The notes under the pieces are model-generated. The model saw only the letters and a list, made by a program, of their open reading frames with translations. It was not told where the DNA came from and did not search any database. DNA of 64,000 bases from Bacillus sp. sid0103 (lineage in GTDB: Bacteria > Bacillota > Bacilli > Bacillales_B > DSM-18226), in assembly GCF_019219025.1 (NCBI RefSeq), contig NZ_JAHUWN010000029.1, positions 1-64,000 of the forward strand, read 5' to 3'. How positions within the stretch are numbered: position 1 is the stretch's first letter; the number at the start of each line of letters is the position of its first letter. The position numbers and the translations under genes were made by a program. Shown here piece by piece: positions 45,344 through 55,839 of this stretch.

Positions 45344-48300
45344 TTAATTTAAAACTGCTTTTTGTACTTTTCCTCCTAAATAAACATTCGGTAAATCATT
45401 TAACACTTCATAAGAAGAAACAAACTGTATTGGTCTGTTACCATTCAATTCTTTTATTAATTGTATGTTATTTTTAGCACCAATCATATCACCATTTTGT
45501 TTTTTTATGAAATACTGACCGTCTCTTTCTATTTCTTGATAGTATTCATTATGAATTTGCATCATACGTTTTACAGGAGCTAATATATCTTTTTGTTCTT
45601 TTATAGATAACTTTTTTAATTTACCTTCTACTACATACTCTAATAGTTCTAATGCAACGAAACGGTTTAAATGAGTATGATAATACTGGTTGGCATAATG
45701 CCTTAAACATTTATAACAAGATGTTTCACATTTGTTCTCACAATCCGCAAGAATATTTTGTGTTTCCTTTATAATTTCTGGCAAAATAAGGCCAGCCACA
45801 TGTGAGTATCCAGCTCCACCCGAAAGAGTATCAAATAAATAAATATCCGCTCCACCAATGGATAATGGTAAAAGTCGATATCCAGCTGATAATTCATTAT
45901 AATCAATATCGAGTACTCTACTCGCCGCTAATACAAGAGCTTCTCCAAGTGTCTTTAATCCGTCATGAACCCATTGTCGTTCCGGACTAAAGTCTATTCC
46001 CTCACTAAATTGTAATCTTAATAATAACAAATCTGATTGAAATACGTTCCCAAGAAAGACCTTCCTTGTTTCTCCTCTACACTGATGTTCTTTTTGACCA
46101 TATTCTTTCTTAAGCCTGTAAGGTACATCATGAATTTTATTATATCCATTTTCACCTGATGGCCAAATGGCGCCACAGTCACCACATATTTCAAATCCTT
46201 CTTCACCATCTGTTCCTTTATTCATTACAATCAGCTTTTCATTTAACGTATTTGAATATGACAAACGGGTTGATTCTCCAAAAGATTTCCAATTAATACT
46301 ATCTCCACTTACAGGTAAAGGCAATTGTGGCGGAATTGCATAAGTAAACTCTTGATCCTTGTCTCCCTCGTTTACTTCCCTTCCTCTTTCTGGTGAAAAA
46401 CCAGTGGGTCTTAAAAATGGACTTTTTCTTAATTGATTTTGACAAACTGGACAATTTTCTAGTTCATTTTCATCTAAAGAAATATATAAACAAGATTCAC
46501 AATAAGTAACAGTTTTTAATGATTCTATTGACAAATTATTAGCAGGCTTTAAAGGATTTTTCGGGTGAGGAACAAAAATTCCACCGATACGATATGTTTT
46601 CTTATCTACCACAACTTGTTTTCCGGGTGCATACTCACTTAGCGCTCGATTTATCTCCAATTGCGGACGCTGCTTAACAATTATTTTCCGCGAAGTACTA
46701 TCCCATCCCTCAATATATAAACTACTCAAATCTTGAGGAAATGCATAAGTAGGTAACAAGCCATTATTAAATAGAAAATCTAAAAATTTATAATTGGGAT
46801 TCATCGTTACTTCTTTTTCTTCTATAACTTCAATCTCAGACAACTCTTGCTTAATAGTTTGATATTTATCTTTTAATTCATTTAATAATTCAGAACTAGT
46901 CTGGTAGATCATTTGTAATTTTAATTGATTAACAGATGCATTATTATTTTCTTCAAATCCAACTACTTCATCAGGAATAATATTAAAAATGACAGGGTAC
47001 TTTACTATTTCAGTTACTTTAAGCGTATTCAACCACTTTTGAAATCCTTCAATATTAAAAGGAAGAGGGCCTTCAAAGAAGGAATAGGTATCTCCCAGTG
47101 AACTATTTAAAACACTAGAAGCATTATCTACAGTTAATACATTTTCGTGAAAATACGTTTGAATAAAAAATGCATTTATATGACGTTTTACTATCTTTTG
47201 GTTATCAATATAAATAATTGGTTTCCTACTAGGACCACTTATAATCTGTTCTGGTTGCTTAAAGTAATAATAATCATGAGGTCCACCCTGGGAATAGGTA
47301 ATGACAGTAGAAAGAGCTGATCCTCTACGTCCAGCTCGCCCAGCCCGCTGTTGATAATTTTCCCTTTGAGGAGGAACATTACGTAAACCTACTGCTGTTA
47401 AAGAACCAATATCCACCCCAACTTCCATTGTTGTTGTACAACTCAATATATCAACAACTCCATCAAGCTTATCTAAGACAATGTCTTGAAAACGAAGCTC
47501 ATACTCTTCTGTAGTTGCGATAGCTACTTTCGGATCCTTTTGTGAAAGCTGAGCAGTATGTTCTTCAACCGTTAAATTTGTTATTTTACCATGATGATTC
47601 ATTAAGTTTTTTACTGGTGATCGCCAAAAGCCTTTTTCTGATTCTAAAATCATACTTTTTTCGTCTAGTACTAGTATATCTTCTGAGAAACAGTTAACAC
47701 ATTTACCTTTCACAGTCACCATATTTATTTCTTTACATTTATTACACTTATACCATTCTCGGTAAATTCCGGGTATTAACTTAAGTTTTTTTGGAGATAG
47801 GTAATATTTTGTTTCGTACTCAGTACAAAGTTTAAAAAGTGCTGAAATTACTTGCTCTTTCTCGTCTTCATCTTCTACAAACAAATCAAGAATTTTTCTT
47901 AAATTTCTCGAGATATAACCTTTTTCTACACCCCAACTACCTTCGCTAAAACCTCTAATTTTAGAACGTTCATAAGGATCTATCGTTTGATCTATAGCAA
48001 TTTTGCCAAGTAACTCTTGAATAAATAAAGATGTTAATATTTCTAAGTCCTTGGGATTTATTAGACCATTTAACGTTTTATTTAATTTTCTTTTTTCTTT
48101 CTCTACTGGCTCAATGAATCCTGTTGTAGTTTCGTAGATTGAGAATAATGGATGACATATTTGTCTTAATAATTCTTTTTTAAATCTTTCAAGTACCTCA
48201 ATATCACCATCATCAATAAGGTCATCGTAATCTTCATCGAAGTTTTCTTTGAACACTTGAACATGGTTCATAAGCATTTTTCTTTCTAAACCATCAAAGA

Positions 48301-50686
48301 AATACATTTGGTGGTCTTTCATTACTTCCAAAATGGCAATGTACAATGAACTGCTTAATCTAGGTTCTTCATCTTTTTCAATTAAATTTTGAGCAGCAAG
48401 TAAAATTGCTTGCCTGAAGGAATCAAGCTCAACTTCATTAGGAATATCACGAGCTAGTCGAGCAGCCTTTTGACGTCCATCAGAAAATAACAATACTTTA
48501 CGTCCTTCATTTGGTAATTCCTCATCGTTTTTGATCGGCGATTGTAATAAAAATTGCTCTCGAACTAAATTTGCAAATGGTTGTTCCCCTTTTGTTTTTA
48601 AATCCATAATCGTTCCTTGAACTTTTCTCATACAACAAGGGCATTTACTAAAAGTTATTATATCTGTGTTTTTGCCTTTTTTCTTTTTTTTGTCATCTAT
48701 ACAAGGAGCATATAATTTTCTATATCCACCTTCATCAACTGGAGGATCCCAAGATAAGTATCCCGTTTTGATATCCAACCAAACAGCTTTAGGTGGGGTA
48801 TCATCTTCAAAGATTTTACTGTGAGGTTTCTCTACTAATAAGTGAATTTCTGTAAGTTCCTCTCCGATTATTCCAGATCCTTTTTCTGCCCACAAAAAGT
48901 CTCGATTTTTCTTAGAAATATACCCTTTAATAAATGAAGTACCACATTTACGATGTGTTACAAGTTCATAAACTCGTGCATCTTGCTTACAAGTACATTT
49001 TAATTTAGATGAATCATACATTTTCCCTAATATTGAGGGATTGTCACTAATTCTTTTTGCATTACACTCAGCATTTGTGCAAACATATACACCAGAAACA
49101 CCTTTGAAAAATAAATGAATCCGTACAGGTAATAATACCCTTCCGTTTTCATTAGCAGCATTTGCTAACATTAACAAATTACTAGTAGCCTTTTCGGCTA
49201 TATATCTCTCTGTACTTGGAAAAATATGTTGAGCGATTTCAGTAAAACGGGTAGCCTTTCCACTAATTGATACTATAATCTTCTCAAGTGGACCAAATCC
49301 ATTTAATTGTTTGTATAAGAATTTAGGCAAATTTTCAATTTTGGATGGCATCTCTGGCCAGTTTAATTTTGCAAATACATCGTTTAAATGATTGATTAAC
49401 TCTTTATAATGATGAATACGCTTTGTAAATAAAACACTATCAATTTTTGCAAATACATTTGCTTCTTCATTTGAGCCAACTCTGATTGGACTCCTTTTTT
49501 CTTTCGTTCCTTGAATAAGTTGAAATTCTCTTGTTTCAGGTTTCCCTGTTAATTGTTCTGCAAATTTAATTGCAGAAATATCATTTTCATCTCCTAAACT
49601 TGCACTAGTTAAAATACAACGAAAACGATCACGGCTTATACCTAATCTAGCTTGCAATCTTCTTATTAATAAAGCAACTTCGGCACCACTTGTACCTCTA
49701 TACATGTGAGCTTCATCTATGACTAAAATAAACTTATTATTTTCATCTTGTGCTAGCCATTTACTTGTTTGGTCCCATATTGACCGTTCAATAGGGCGCA
49801 TTAACATATATTCGAGCATCGAATAGTTTGTAACTAAAATATCTGGTGGTGTCTGTTGCATTTCATGTCTTGTAAAAAGTTCTCTATCCCCATCAGAAGT
49901 TAAAAATTTTGAATTCCATTCGCCACGTTTGCCAGAACGAAATTTGATTAAATCCTTTGCAATCCATTTACCACGATCTTTCATTTCTTTAGCTAACGTT
50001 GGATTATGTTGTTCAATATTAAGATAGTATTGTATAATCTCTTCAAGTTGATACTGATCTTTTGTCCTTGTCCTCTCACCTGGATATGGTGTGCGAGATG
50101 TATACATTCCAAATAATGGATTCCTTCCGCACTTTTGTTTGAAATAATTTGCTATTCTTTCATCTCCAAACAATCTCCGTAATCTTGTAATTTGGTCACT
50201 GACTAATGCGTTCATAGGATACAAAATTAACGCTCTTACTGCATTAGTTTTAAATTGTTCAAGATTTTTATAACCTTCATCAAGTAATGAGTTTAAAATT
50301 GGATGTAAAAAGGACTCTGTCTTACCTGAACCTGTACCAGTTGATATAACTAAATCCTTTTGATTATGTAAAAACGCTTCTAATGCATCTTGTTGGTGTA
50401 CATAAGGTCTTGAAAAAACCCCAACACTTGGTTCCATTTCAGAGAAAGTCGTCATCGCTTCCTTACAATGATTAGGAATATTTATATTTATATATGTATT
50501 ACCTGGTTCATAGACCGGTGTAGCCTCAATATATGGTTCTTTTGAAATAATTCCTTCCGATTCTAATAGACTCCTACGCTCTAATAATAAAGATTTTTCA
50601 CTGATTGGATACTGTGCTTCAATATATTCTTGAAGTTTCTGATGTAATTGTTTTGAAACAGAATTTATCGTATAATCCGACAACAT
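45344..50686 (-). CDS. Giant DEAD/DEAH helicase with zinc clusters and DUF1998 domain (DruE/DrmA-B-like)
   Basis: 1780 residues from the ATG five bases after GGAGG (AGGGAGGAGG); upstream codons are leader. Helicase: ISTGTGSGKTESFLHP (I), LILYPMNALVSDQ (Ia), VIDEAHMYRGTSGAEVALL (II), LTSASLG (III), and TTTMEVGVDIGSLTAVGLRN with NYQQRAGRAGRRGSALS (V, VI). Cys pairs suggest several zinc sites (CTNAEC, CPCCMRKV, WYKCNKCKEI with CVNC, YCESC with CPVC, ICGDCGAI). The C-terminus is DUF1998-like: SIGGADIYLFDTLSGGAGYS and CENKCETSCYKCLRHYANQY. Such helicases occur in Druantia (DruE) and DISARM-related defence systems. It is last in a four-gene operon (18- to 50-base gaps). Confidence 0.82.
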   Translation of the reverse strand: MLSDYTINSVSKQLHQKLQEYIEAQYPISEKSLLLERRSLLESEGIISKEPYIEATPVYEPGNTYININIPNHCKEAMTTFSEMEPSVGVFSRPYVHQQDALEAFLHNQKDLVISTGTGSGKTESFLHPILNSLLDEGYKNLEQFKTNAVRALILYPMNALVSDQITRLRRLFGDERIANYFKQKCGRNPLFGMYTSRTPYPGERTRTKDQYQLEEIIQYYLNIEQHNPTLAKEMKDRGKWIAKDLIKFRSGKRGEWNSKFLTSDGDRELFTRHEMQQTPPDILVTNYSMLEYMLMRPIERSIWDQTSKWLAQDENNKFILVIDEAHMYRGTSGAEVALLIRRLQARLGISRDRFRCILTSASLGDENDISAIKFAEQLTGKPETREFQLIQGTKEKRSPIRVGSNEEANVFAKIDSVLFTKRIHHYKELINHLNDVFAKLNWPEMPSKIENLPKFLYKQLNGFGPLEKIIVSISGKATRFTEIAQHIFPSTERYIAEKATSNLLMLANAANENGRVLLPVRIHLFFKGVSGVYVCTNAECNAKRISDNPSILGKMYDSSKLKCTCKQDARVYELVTHRKCGTSFIKGYISKKNRDFLWAEKGSGIIGEELTEIHLLVEKPHSKIFEDDTPPKAVWLDIKTGYLSWDPPVDEGGYRKLYAPCIDDKKKKKGKNTDIITFSKCPCCMRKVQGTIMDLKTKGEQPFANLVREQFLLQSPIKNDEELPNEGRKVLLFSDGRQKAARLARDIPNEVELDSFRQAILLAAQNLIEKDEEPRLSSSLYIAILEVMKDHQMYFFDGLERKMLMNHVQVFKENFDEDYDDLIDDGDIEVLERFKKELLRQICHPLFSIYETTTGFIEPVEKEKRKLNKTLNGLINPKDLEILTSLFIQELLGKIAIDQTIDPYERSKIRGFSEGSWGVEKGYISRNLRKILDLFVEDEDEKEQVISALFKLCTEYETKYYLSPKKLKLIPGIYREWYKCNKCKEINMVTVKGKCVNCFSEDILVLDEKSMILESEKGFWRSPVKNLMNHHGKITNLTVEEHTAQLSQKDPKVAIATTEEYELRFQDIVLDKLDGVVDILSCTTTMEVGVDIGSLTAVGLRNVPPQRENYQQRAGRAGRRGSALSTVITYSQGGPHDYYYFKQPEQIISGPSRKPIIYIDNQKIVKRHINAFFIQTYFHENVLTVDNASSVLNSSLGDTYSFFEGPLPFNIEGFQKWLNTLKVTEIVKYPVIFNIIPDEVVGFEENNNASVNQLKLQMIYQTSSELLNELKDKYQTIKQELSEIEVIEEKEVTMNPNYKFLDFLFNNGLLPTYAFPQDLSSLYIEGWDSTSRKIIVKQRPQLEINRALSEYAPGKQVVVDKKTYRIGGIFVPHPKNPLKPANNLSIESLKTVTYCESCLYISLDENELENCPVCQNQLRKSPFLRPTGFSPERGREVNEGDKDQEFTYAIPPQLPLPVSGDSINWKSFGESTRLSYSNTLNEKLIVMNKGTDGEEGFEICGDCGAIWPSGENGYNKIHDVPYRLKKEYGQKEHQCRGETRKVFLGNVFQSDLLLLRLQFSEGIDFSPERQWVHDGLKTLGEALVLAASRVLDIDYNELSAGYRLLPLSIGGADIYLFDTLSGGAGYSHVAGLILPEIIKETQNILADCENKCETSCYKCLRHYANQYYHTHLNRFVALELLEYVVEGKLKKLSIKEQKDILAPVKRMMQIHNEYYQEIERDGQYFIKKQNGDMIGAKNNIQLIKELNGNRPIQFVSSYEVLNDLPNVYLGGKVQKAVLN

Positions 50687-50734
50687 ATTTCCTCCTCCCT
50701 CTTCCCCTTCACCCAAATGGTATAAATAAAAAAT

Positions 50735-51676
50735 CTAACAGTTTTGAATTCTCATTCCTAACCTATTAACAATAAAAACAAAATCTTCATAATGAACTTT
50801 TGGTACTATCCAATCAAAAGGATCATATATATTCTCTGGAAAAGCAAACAACATCAGCATAATTCGTTCTACTTTAGATAGACGATGACGAAATTTCACC
50901 GTAAAAAAGTCCCTATCTAAAAAATGAATTTCTATTTTTCTATGAATTCCATTTAAATTTTCTAATGTATACTTTGCTAAATCTAGATATTGATTGGGAA
51001 TAATAAAATATTTAGTTTTATGTCTTCTCTTTTTAGCCCAATAATACGAAGCTACTTCAGCTACTCCTTGGGCGATATTAAATTTAGCTATAAAGTCAAT
51101 ATTTTGATTACTTCTCACTATTTCGTAGCTATCCCATCCCCTTTTTTCTTTGGGTAGAAACACCTGTGTAGGATCGTCCTTAATTTCATAATAGTGGGAA
51201 TTTTTTATGATTTCAAAGAATTCTTGCGAATCAATAGATGGGAGCCATTCGTTTATAGTTAACAGAGGAATACAGTTATTTTCTCCATAACCACTTGCGA
51301 ACCCAATATAAGGTATTCTTTTTTCCCCATTGATTGTGTCACTTAATAAAATCACCTTTTTAGATACAGGTAATTCAACAGCACGTACAGGCAAGGGTAG
51401 ATAGTATCCACCAGGTAATTTTGCAATTTCACCCATGTCACTAAGTAACTGAAGTAACTGGTGAGCAATTGTTTCGATTGCGTCGGTATCGAATAAAGCA
51501 AGTATGTCTCTAAACGGATCTAATGTCAGTAATCGATTTAATGTAGGAAGAATCTTTTGAAAATGAACTTTTTGTACCCTATCATCTTCAAGAGCTTGAA
51601 AACGAAGCTGAGATTTCACATGATTACTTATTTCATTAATTTTTTTTGCCTGTTGCAAAACAAAAATAGGATTCAT
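50735..51676 (-). CDS. Operon protein of unknown function (313 aa)
   Basis: Unrecognised. Soluble, mixed helix/strand. Recognisable segments: IAKLPGGYYLPLPVRAVELP, KKVILLSDTINGEKRIPYIG, YYWAKKRRHKTKYFIIPNQY. It lies 17 bases after the 661-residue protein gene and 48 bases before the chosen start of the helicase, so it is cotranscribed. Its size and place are comparable with the small third or fourth components of Druantia-like operons, but I see no diagnostic motif. Confidence 0.6.
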   Translation of the reverse strand: MNPIFVLQQAKKINEISNHVKSQLRFQALEDDRVQKVHFQKILPTLNRLLTLDPFRDILALFDTDAIETIAHQLLQLLSDMGEIAKLPGGYYLPLPVRAVELPVSKKVILLSDTINGEKRIPYIGFASGYGENNCIPLLTINEWLPSIDSQEFFEIIKNSHYYEIKDDPTQVFLPKEKRGWDSYEIVRSNQNIDFIAKFNIAQGVAEVASYYWAKKRRHKTKYFIIPNQYLDLAKYTLENLNGIHRKIEIHFLDRDFFTVKFRHRLSKVERIMLMLFAFPENIYDPFDWIVPKVHYEDFVFIVNRLGMRIQNC

Positions 51677-51693
51677 CTTATCAACCTAACGTG

Positions 51694-53679
51694 TTATACA
51701 TTTTGTAGTTCTTCTATAATTAATTCCTCAATAATTTCATTAAATTTATCAGAATCTATATAATCTTGAAGGAAAATTTGTACAAGCCATTTAGTAAGCT
51801 CCTCTTCTTCAAAGTCATTATTCTCAAATAAACAAAACCAATCTTTAAAATCATTTGAAATTCTCGAAGGCTTTAACTTAATAGTTTCCTCTAATACTTG
51901 TTTAAACTCTTTAAAGGATTTTGATTTCTTCTTAACCCATAAAGATTCATCAAATATTTCTAATAGAGTGAATCCAAACGTAATATTGCCCTGTAATCGA
52001 GCTTTTCGTAGTCTACCTTTTGATCCAAAATTATCAGTATTAATAACTGGGCTATACTTTAATTTAGAAAGAAAACTGTCACTAATTTCTTCAATATCTT
52101 TAGCACTTATTAATAATAGATCTGGATAGAGTTTATTTGTGGAAACCGTCCAATAATCCACAAACGAAGGGAGAAATAATTCAGCAGAAGAGTTTTCAAT
52201 ACTCGATACGTGTAAAGATTTAACTGATTCTAATCGTTTGTAATCTTGGAAACAAGATATAAGCGAATCGTTGGAATAACCATGAATTTCTGGGAAAATA
52301 GTTAAATGATCATTGCCGGATATTGACCATCCAATCGTTTGAGCGATATCAAAACCATTTTCTCCTTTGATAATAATTGGCTTTCTAAACAATATAGCTC
52401 CTATTACAGTAAACGCAATAAAACGGGCTTCTTTTTCAACCCCTATGTGCTCTAGGTTTCTAATTAGATGGTCCAATAGTGTATTTATTTCCATAATCAA
52501 TGTTTCTTTTTCTTCTTTCTCTTGTACAAACCACTGGGAAGGTGGTTCATTTAATGAGTTAGTATTAACTTTAACGTTAGATAACACATTCGAATTGGGT
52601 AATAGGTTTACAAGGGTACGATAAACATTTTCTTGCATTTCTTTTAACTTTTGCTGTAATGCATCGTTTGCTTTTTTCAAATCAATGTCTGCTTTATCTT
52701 GTTTTTCTTTAATAATTTTCACATCAGTTTGAAGCTTTTCCTTCAGTGTTATAAGTTGCTTGGTTTCATTAATAATTTTTCGATGCTTATCTTCTAATTT
52801 CTTTTTTTCTTCTTCAAGTGCTTCTTCAACCTTTTTATTAATCCTTGATTCAACTACATCATATTGTATTAATTCTGAATCAAATATATCAATGCTTTCT
52901 TCCGAAATTGAATGGCTTTGTAGTAAGTTTATCGCTTTATAAATTCTCCCCTTTTTAACAATCGGAGGTAATTCATTGACTAAATCAGCTAAATTTTTAA
53001 TTACTGCTCGAGAAATTTCTTGAAATTTTTTTTCTTCTTTTAAAATCTTTAAAGCTTCACGAACTATTCTTTCATCAGATGCACAGTCTAAATAATTATC
53101 AACAGGTGAGTTTGTTATTTCGGTTGAAATAAAATATCTATATACCCCAGAGTTAAAGTCCTGATATTTAATAAAATATTCTTTATTTCTACGGACTTCT
53201 ATTATTCCGGTATCATCTACTTGCCCAACCCATTTATTATCTTTATTTAACTTTACTGAAAATGGACCTATTAAATAATCATCTTGAGTTGAAAGAAGAA
53301 TTTTTGATGTAAAATTAAAAGATGGCATTATTCCTTTTTGAATTATATTAACTATCTCTTGTTGCTGTGTTAAAAAATTGTAATCCGATTCAACTACTTC
53401 AAAATAACCGATATGGGGCGCTTCATGTGAAACAATATATTTTGAAGATGATGGAATATCACTATTATAAGTTCCACTTTCTGTTAGTATAAAGAATCCC
53501 AATTTTCCGTTATACATCTCCTCCGAAGGAAACGGCACAAAAATTTTCCCATTATTAGGAAATTCCTCATAAGGATTCTTAATATCTATTAATTTATTAT
53601 TTTGTACATTTGCTAAAACCCCTAAAAAAGTACGTTTACGTCCATCTATTCGATCAATGAAACCAAAAACTGTTTTCAA
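51694..53679 (-). CDS. Coiled-coil protein with degenerate P-loop-like region (661 aa)
   Basis: AGGAGG directly abuts an ATG (53688), so the in-frame TTG nine bases after it (53679) is the likelier start. N-terminal about 260 residues: beta-rich, unrecognised. Residues about 265-355: long coiled coil rich in Lys/Glu (VEEALEEEKKKLEDKHRKII). C-terminal about 300 residues: segments KPIIIKGENGFDIAQTIGWS and LYPDLLLISAKDIEEI resemble a Walker A and B environment, but the GKS/T is replaced. A signalling or scaffold role is possible, similar to degenerate AAA proteins in defence operons. The function is unknown. Confidence 0.6.
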   Translation of the reverse strand: MKTVFGFIDRIDGRKRTFLGVLANVQNNKLIDIKNPYEEFPNNGKIFVPFPSEEMYNGKLGFFILTESGTYNSDIPSSSKYIVSHEAPHIGYFEVVESDYNFLTQQQEIVNIIQKGIMPSFNFTSKILLSTQDDYLIGPFSVKLNKDNKWVGQVDDTGIIEVRRNKEYFIKYQDFNSGVYRYFISTEITNSPVDNYLDCASDERIVREALKILKEEKKFQEISRAVIKNLADLVNELPPIVKKGRIYKAINLLQSHSISEESIDIFDSELIQYDVVESRINKKVEEALEEEKKKLEDKHRKIINETKQLITLKEKLQTDVKIIKEKQDKADIDLKKANDALQQKLKEMQENVYRTLVNLLPNSNVLSNVKVNTNSLNEPPSQWFVQEKEEKETLIMEINTLLDHLIRNLEHIGVEKEARFIAFTVIGAILFRKPIIIKGENGFDIAQTIGWSISGNDHLTIFPEIHGYSNDSLISCFQDYKRLESVKSLHVSSIENSSAELFLPSFVDYWTVSTNKLYPDLLLISAKDIEEISDSFLSKLKYSPVINTDNFGSKGRLRKARLQGNITFGFTLLEIFDESLWVKKKSKSFKEFKQVLEETIKLKPSRISNDFKDWFCLFENNDFEEEELTKWLVQIFLQDYIDSDKFNEIIEELIIEELQNV

Positions 53680-53698
53680 AAGTGGCATCCTCCTAAAA

Positions 53699-55213
53699 TT
53701 AATATGTGTTTTTTAAAATTTCCTCAACCATCCTAGGAGCTCTATTACGATACAATTTAATAAAATAATTGATTTTTCTCTTTTCTATCCCGTCCGGTAA
53801 TTTCTCTATTATATTTAGTAGCGCTTTATATTGTTTCGTTGTGATAAATATATTTGGTCCATATTCCAGTCTCAAATATGATTGCAATAATTGAAGTACA
53901 TTTATTTTAAGTTGTTGATTTTCATTCCTTTCATGCACTCTTAAACTCCACACGCTTGGTGTATAAATAATGGTATTACTAGTTGAGATTACGTAATTTG
54001 TTTCTTTTAACGGAAATGGAAATAACCCTTTCTCCTTACACCATAACTCAAAAGGTATATCGTGAATAAGGTCTACAGTATTTTTTCTATTTACTTCCTT
54101 ATCTTTAAATACAAATGCTTCTTGTCCATTTGTCAAAAACCTATTTTTATAATGAATCTCCTTATTGTTTGCTCTTGTATTATCAATATATAGATTGAGC
54201 ATCTTTCCTTCGTGACCTTTTATATAAAAGGTATGAAAACCTTTTGATAGATTTGGAAATTCTTTTATATATGAAGTTATCTCATACTCTTGAGACGACA
54301 TATCAGAGTCTAAATGAACAATAGTCGTGCTACTTTGTTTAAAATCACAAAAAGTAAGTGCGATGGTACATTCTGGTTTATAAACAGCATATGAATAGTC
54401 ATCATGCCGCTCATAAAGTGAAGGTGATACTAAATCAAGGTAATAATAAGGGGGTTTTATTTGGTAATTTAGATTATTAAAAAACCATTTAACTAAATTA
54501 TCATCTAATGTATTGGGTAAATTTATTTTGTAAGCATACCAACCGTTTTTGCATTTTAATGGTTGAACGGTTAAACTTTTATGGAAACTAGAGAATTTTT
54601 TCTTTGAGACGAAATAAAATGTTTCATGTAGGGATATTTCTTTCCTTTCCATCATGACATAATCTCCATTAATATAGGCGAATATATAATTATCTCGTTG
54701 AAATCCATTAATTATCTCTGGCCATTTTAAATTTAACTTACTAGCATAATCTCTATTGTCTAAAGATATATGATATAATTCTTTCGGATTAATCTTCATT
54801 TTATTAGTAATAGAATCGTGCCTTAAGTTTATAGAGGACAGTTTCTGCTGTATCTCTATGCACCTAACATTAAAGTATAATCCCTTATCTTCAAATAACC
54901 TTGTATAGTTTCTTGAAATCTTAGGGAATTTAAGATAAAATTCCCACTCACTTTCTGTTTCTTCAAATGTAATATAAGGTCTCCGTACCGAAGTCGCATA
55001 ATCTAGTGGATCATAAAAATCCCCTAACCCTTGAGTATATAAATCACACCACTCTTTCTTTCCACCAACTTTGTGTCGGAAATGAGCTATTTGAATTCTT
55101 CCTTCTGCTTTTATCACATCTTCTCCACAACACGGACAAGTATACCCTCCAATATTCTTATAAGCTTTATTAGCTTGAATAAGGTTTCCAACCCTATCAA
55201 AAGCTTTTTCCAT
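53699..55213 (-). CDS. CoiA-like zinc-finger protein, first gene of the operon (504 aa)
   Basis: The ATG after GGTGAT is preferred to the upstream ATG 55237, which has no ribosome site. Residues about 20-55 read GYTCPCCGEDVIKAEG and IQIAHFRHKVGGKKEWCDLY. This is the CxxC...HFxH...C pattern found at the start of competence protein CoiA and related nuclease-associated proteins. The remaining 450 residues (beta-rich middle, helical end with VLQLLQSYLRLEYG) are unrecognised, and no complete nuclease motif was found. Possible role: nucleic-acid recognition for the operon. The 661-residue protein starts 10-20 bases downstream. Confidence 0.6.
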   Translation of the reverse strand: MEKAFDRVGNLIQANKAYKNIGGYTCPCCGEDVIKAEGRIQIAHFRHKVGGKKEWCDLYTQGLGDFYDPLDYATSVRRPYITFEETESEWEFYLKFPKISRNYTRLFEDKGLYFNVRCIEIQQKLSSINLRHDSITNKMKINPKELYHISLDNRDYASKLNLKWPEIINGFQRDNYIFAYINGDYVMMERKEISLHETFYFVSKKKFSSFHKSLTVQPLKCKNGWYAYKINLPNTLDDNLVKWFFNNLNYQIKPPYYYLDLVSPSLYERHDDYSYAVYKPECTIALTFCDFKQSSTTIVHLDSDMSSQEYEITSYIKEFPNLSKGFHTFYIKGHEGKMLNLYIDNTRANNKEIHYKNRFLTNGQEAFVFKDKEVNRKNTVDLIHDIPFELWCKEKGLFPFPLKETNYVISTSNTIIYTPSVWSLRVHERNENQQLKINVLQLLQSYLRLEYGPNIFITTKQYKALLNIIEKLPDGIEKRKINYFIKLYRNRAPRMVEEILKNTY

Positions 55214-55237
55214 TTTTATCACCACATTTACTTTCAT

Positions 55238-55479
55238 AGATTCATTTGTTATTATTTACAGAATAGTCAATAATTATATTTTACTATTATTTTAATTAAA
55301 ATAACAGGTCTCTGACCATACATGGTTTCGAAACAATCTGCCTACTGTTTGGCCTACTGTTTCCCTTCGTTTACATCAGCACTTGTACACTTTGCCTCTA
55401 CGACTGCCAAAGGCTTTTCATTGTCTCCAAACAATACATAATCCACATTACCATTCCTTGATTATTCGACCCTGTCATT
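55238..55479. other. Promoter region of the four-gene operon and debris
   Basis: A TATAAT-like box on the minus strand (55273-55278) has no good -35. Bases 55340-55460 read on the minus strand as a shred resembling restriction-type proteins, too short to assign. Confidence 0.35.
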
Positions 55480-55790
55480 CGGCTGCTCTCCTTTTGTCAT
55501 TTATTCTTTTGATTGAGCTTTTAATCTTTTGATTTTCCGATTTTCTGCTCGTTTGGTATGGCGGCTCGCCGCAAATGAAACAGGAACCTACGGAATGTAG
55601 GCGTTAGCCCTTACAGTCCGTGGTTATCGGTCCATTTAATGCCGAAGCGACACGTACGGAATGACAGAAAGGCGTCTTTTCCTTTCTGATTAGTCCGTAG
55701 TGCTGCCTTCCTAAATAAGTTATTTATGTACTTGTTCTAGATCTTTAAAGTTCTAATTTCTGAAGAAAATTCGCAGCCTTAAGGCTGCCA
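55480..55790. repeat. Dispersed repeat, copy F
   Basis: Matches 40950-41265 and 16490-16800: the CGGCTGCTCTCCTTTTGTC end, the GGAACCTACGGAATGTAGGCG block, AGCGACACGTACGG, and the GCAGCCTTAAGGCTGC hairpin. It lies upstream of the four-gene operon, just as copies A and E lie upstream of the ArdC-like and RadC-type genes. Confidence 0.82.
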
Positions 55791-55839
55791 GGTTGTTAAG
55801 CATTGATCCGGCTTTAAAGCATCTAAAAATTCACCACGG

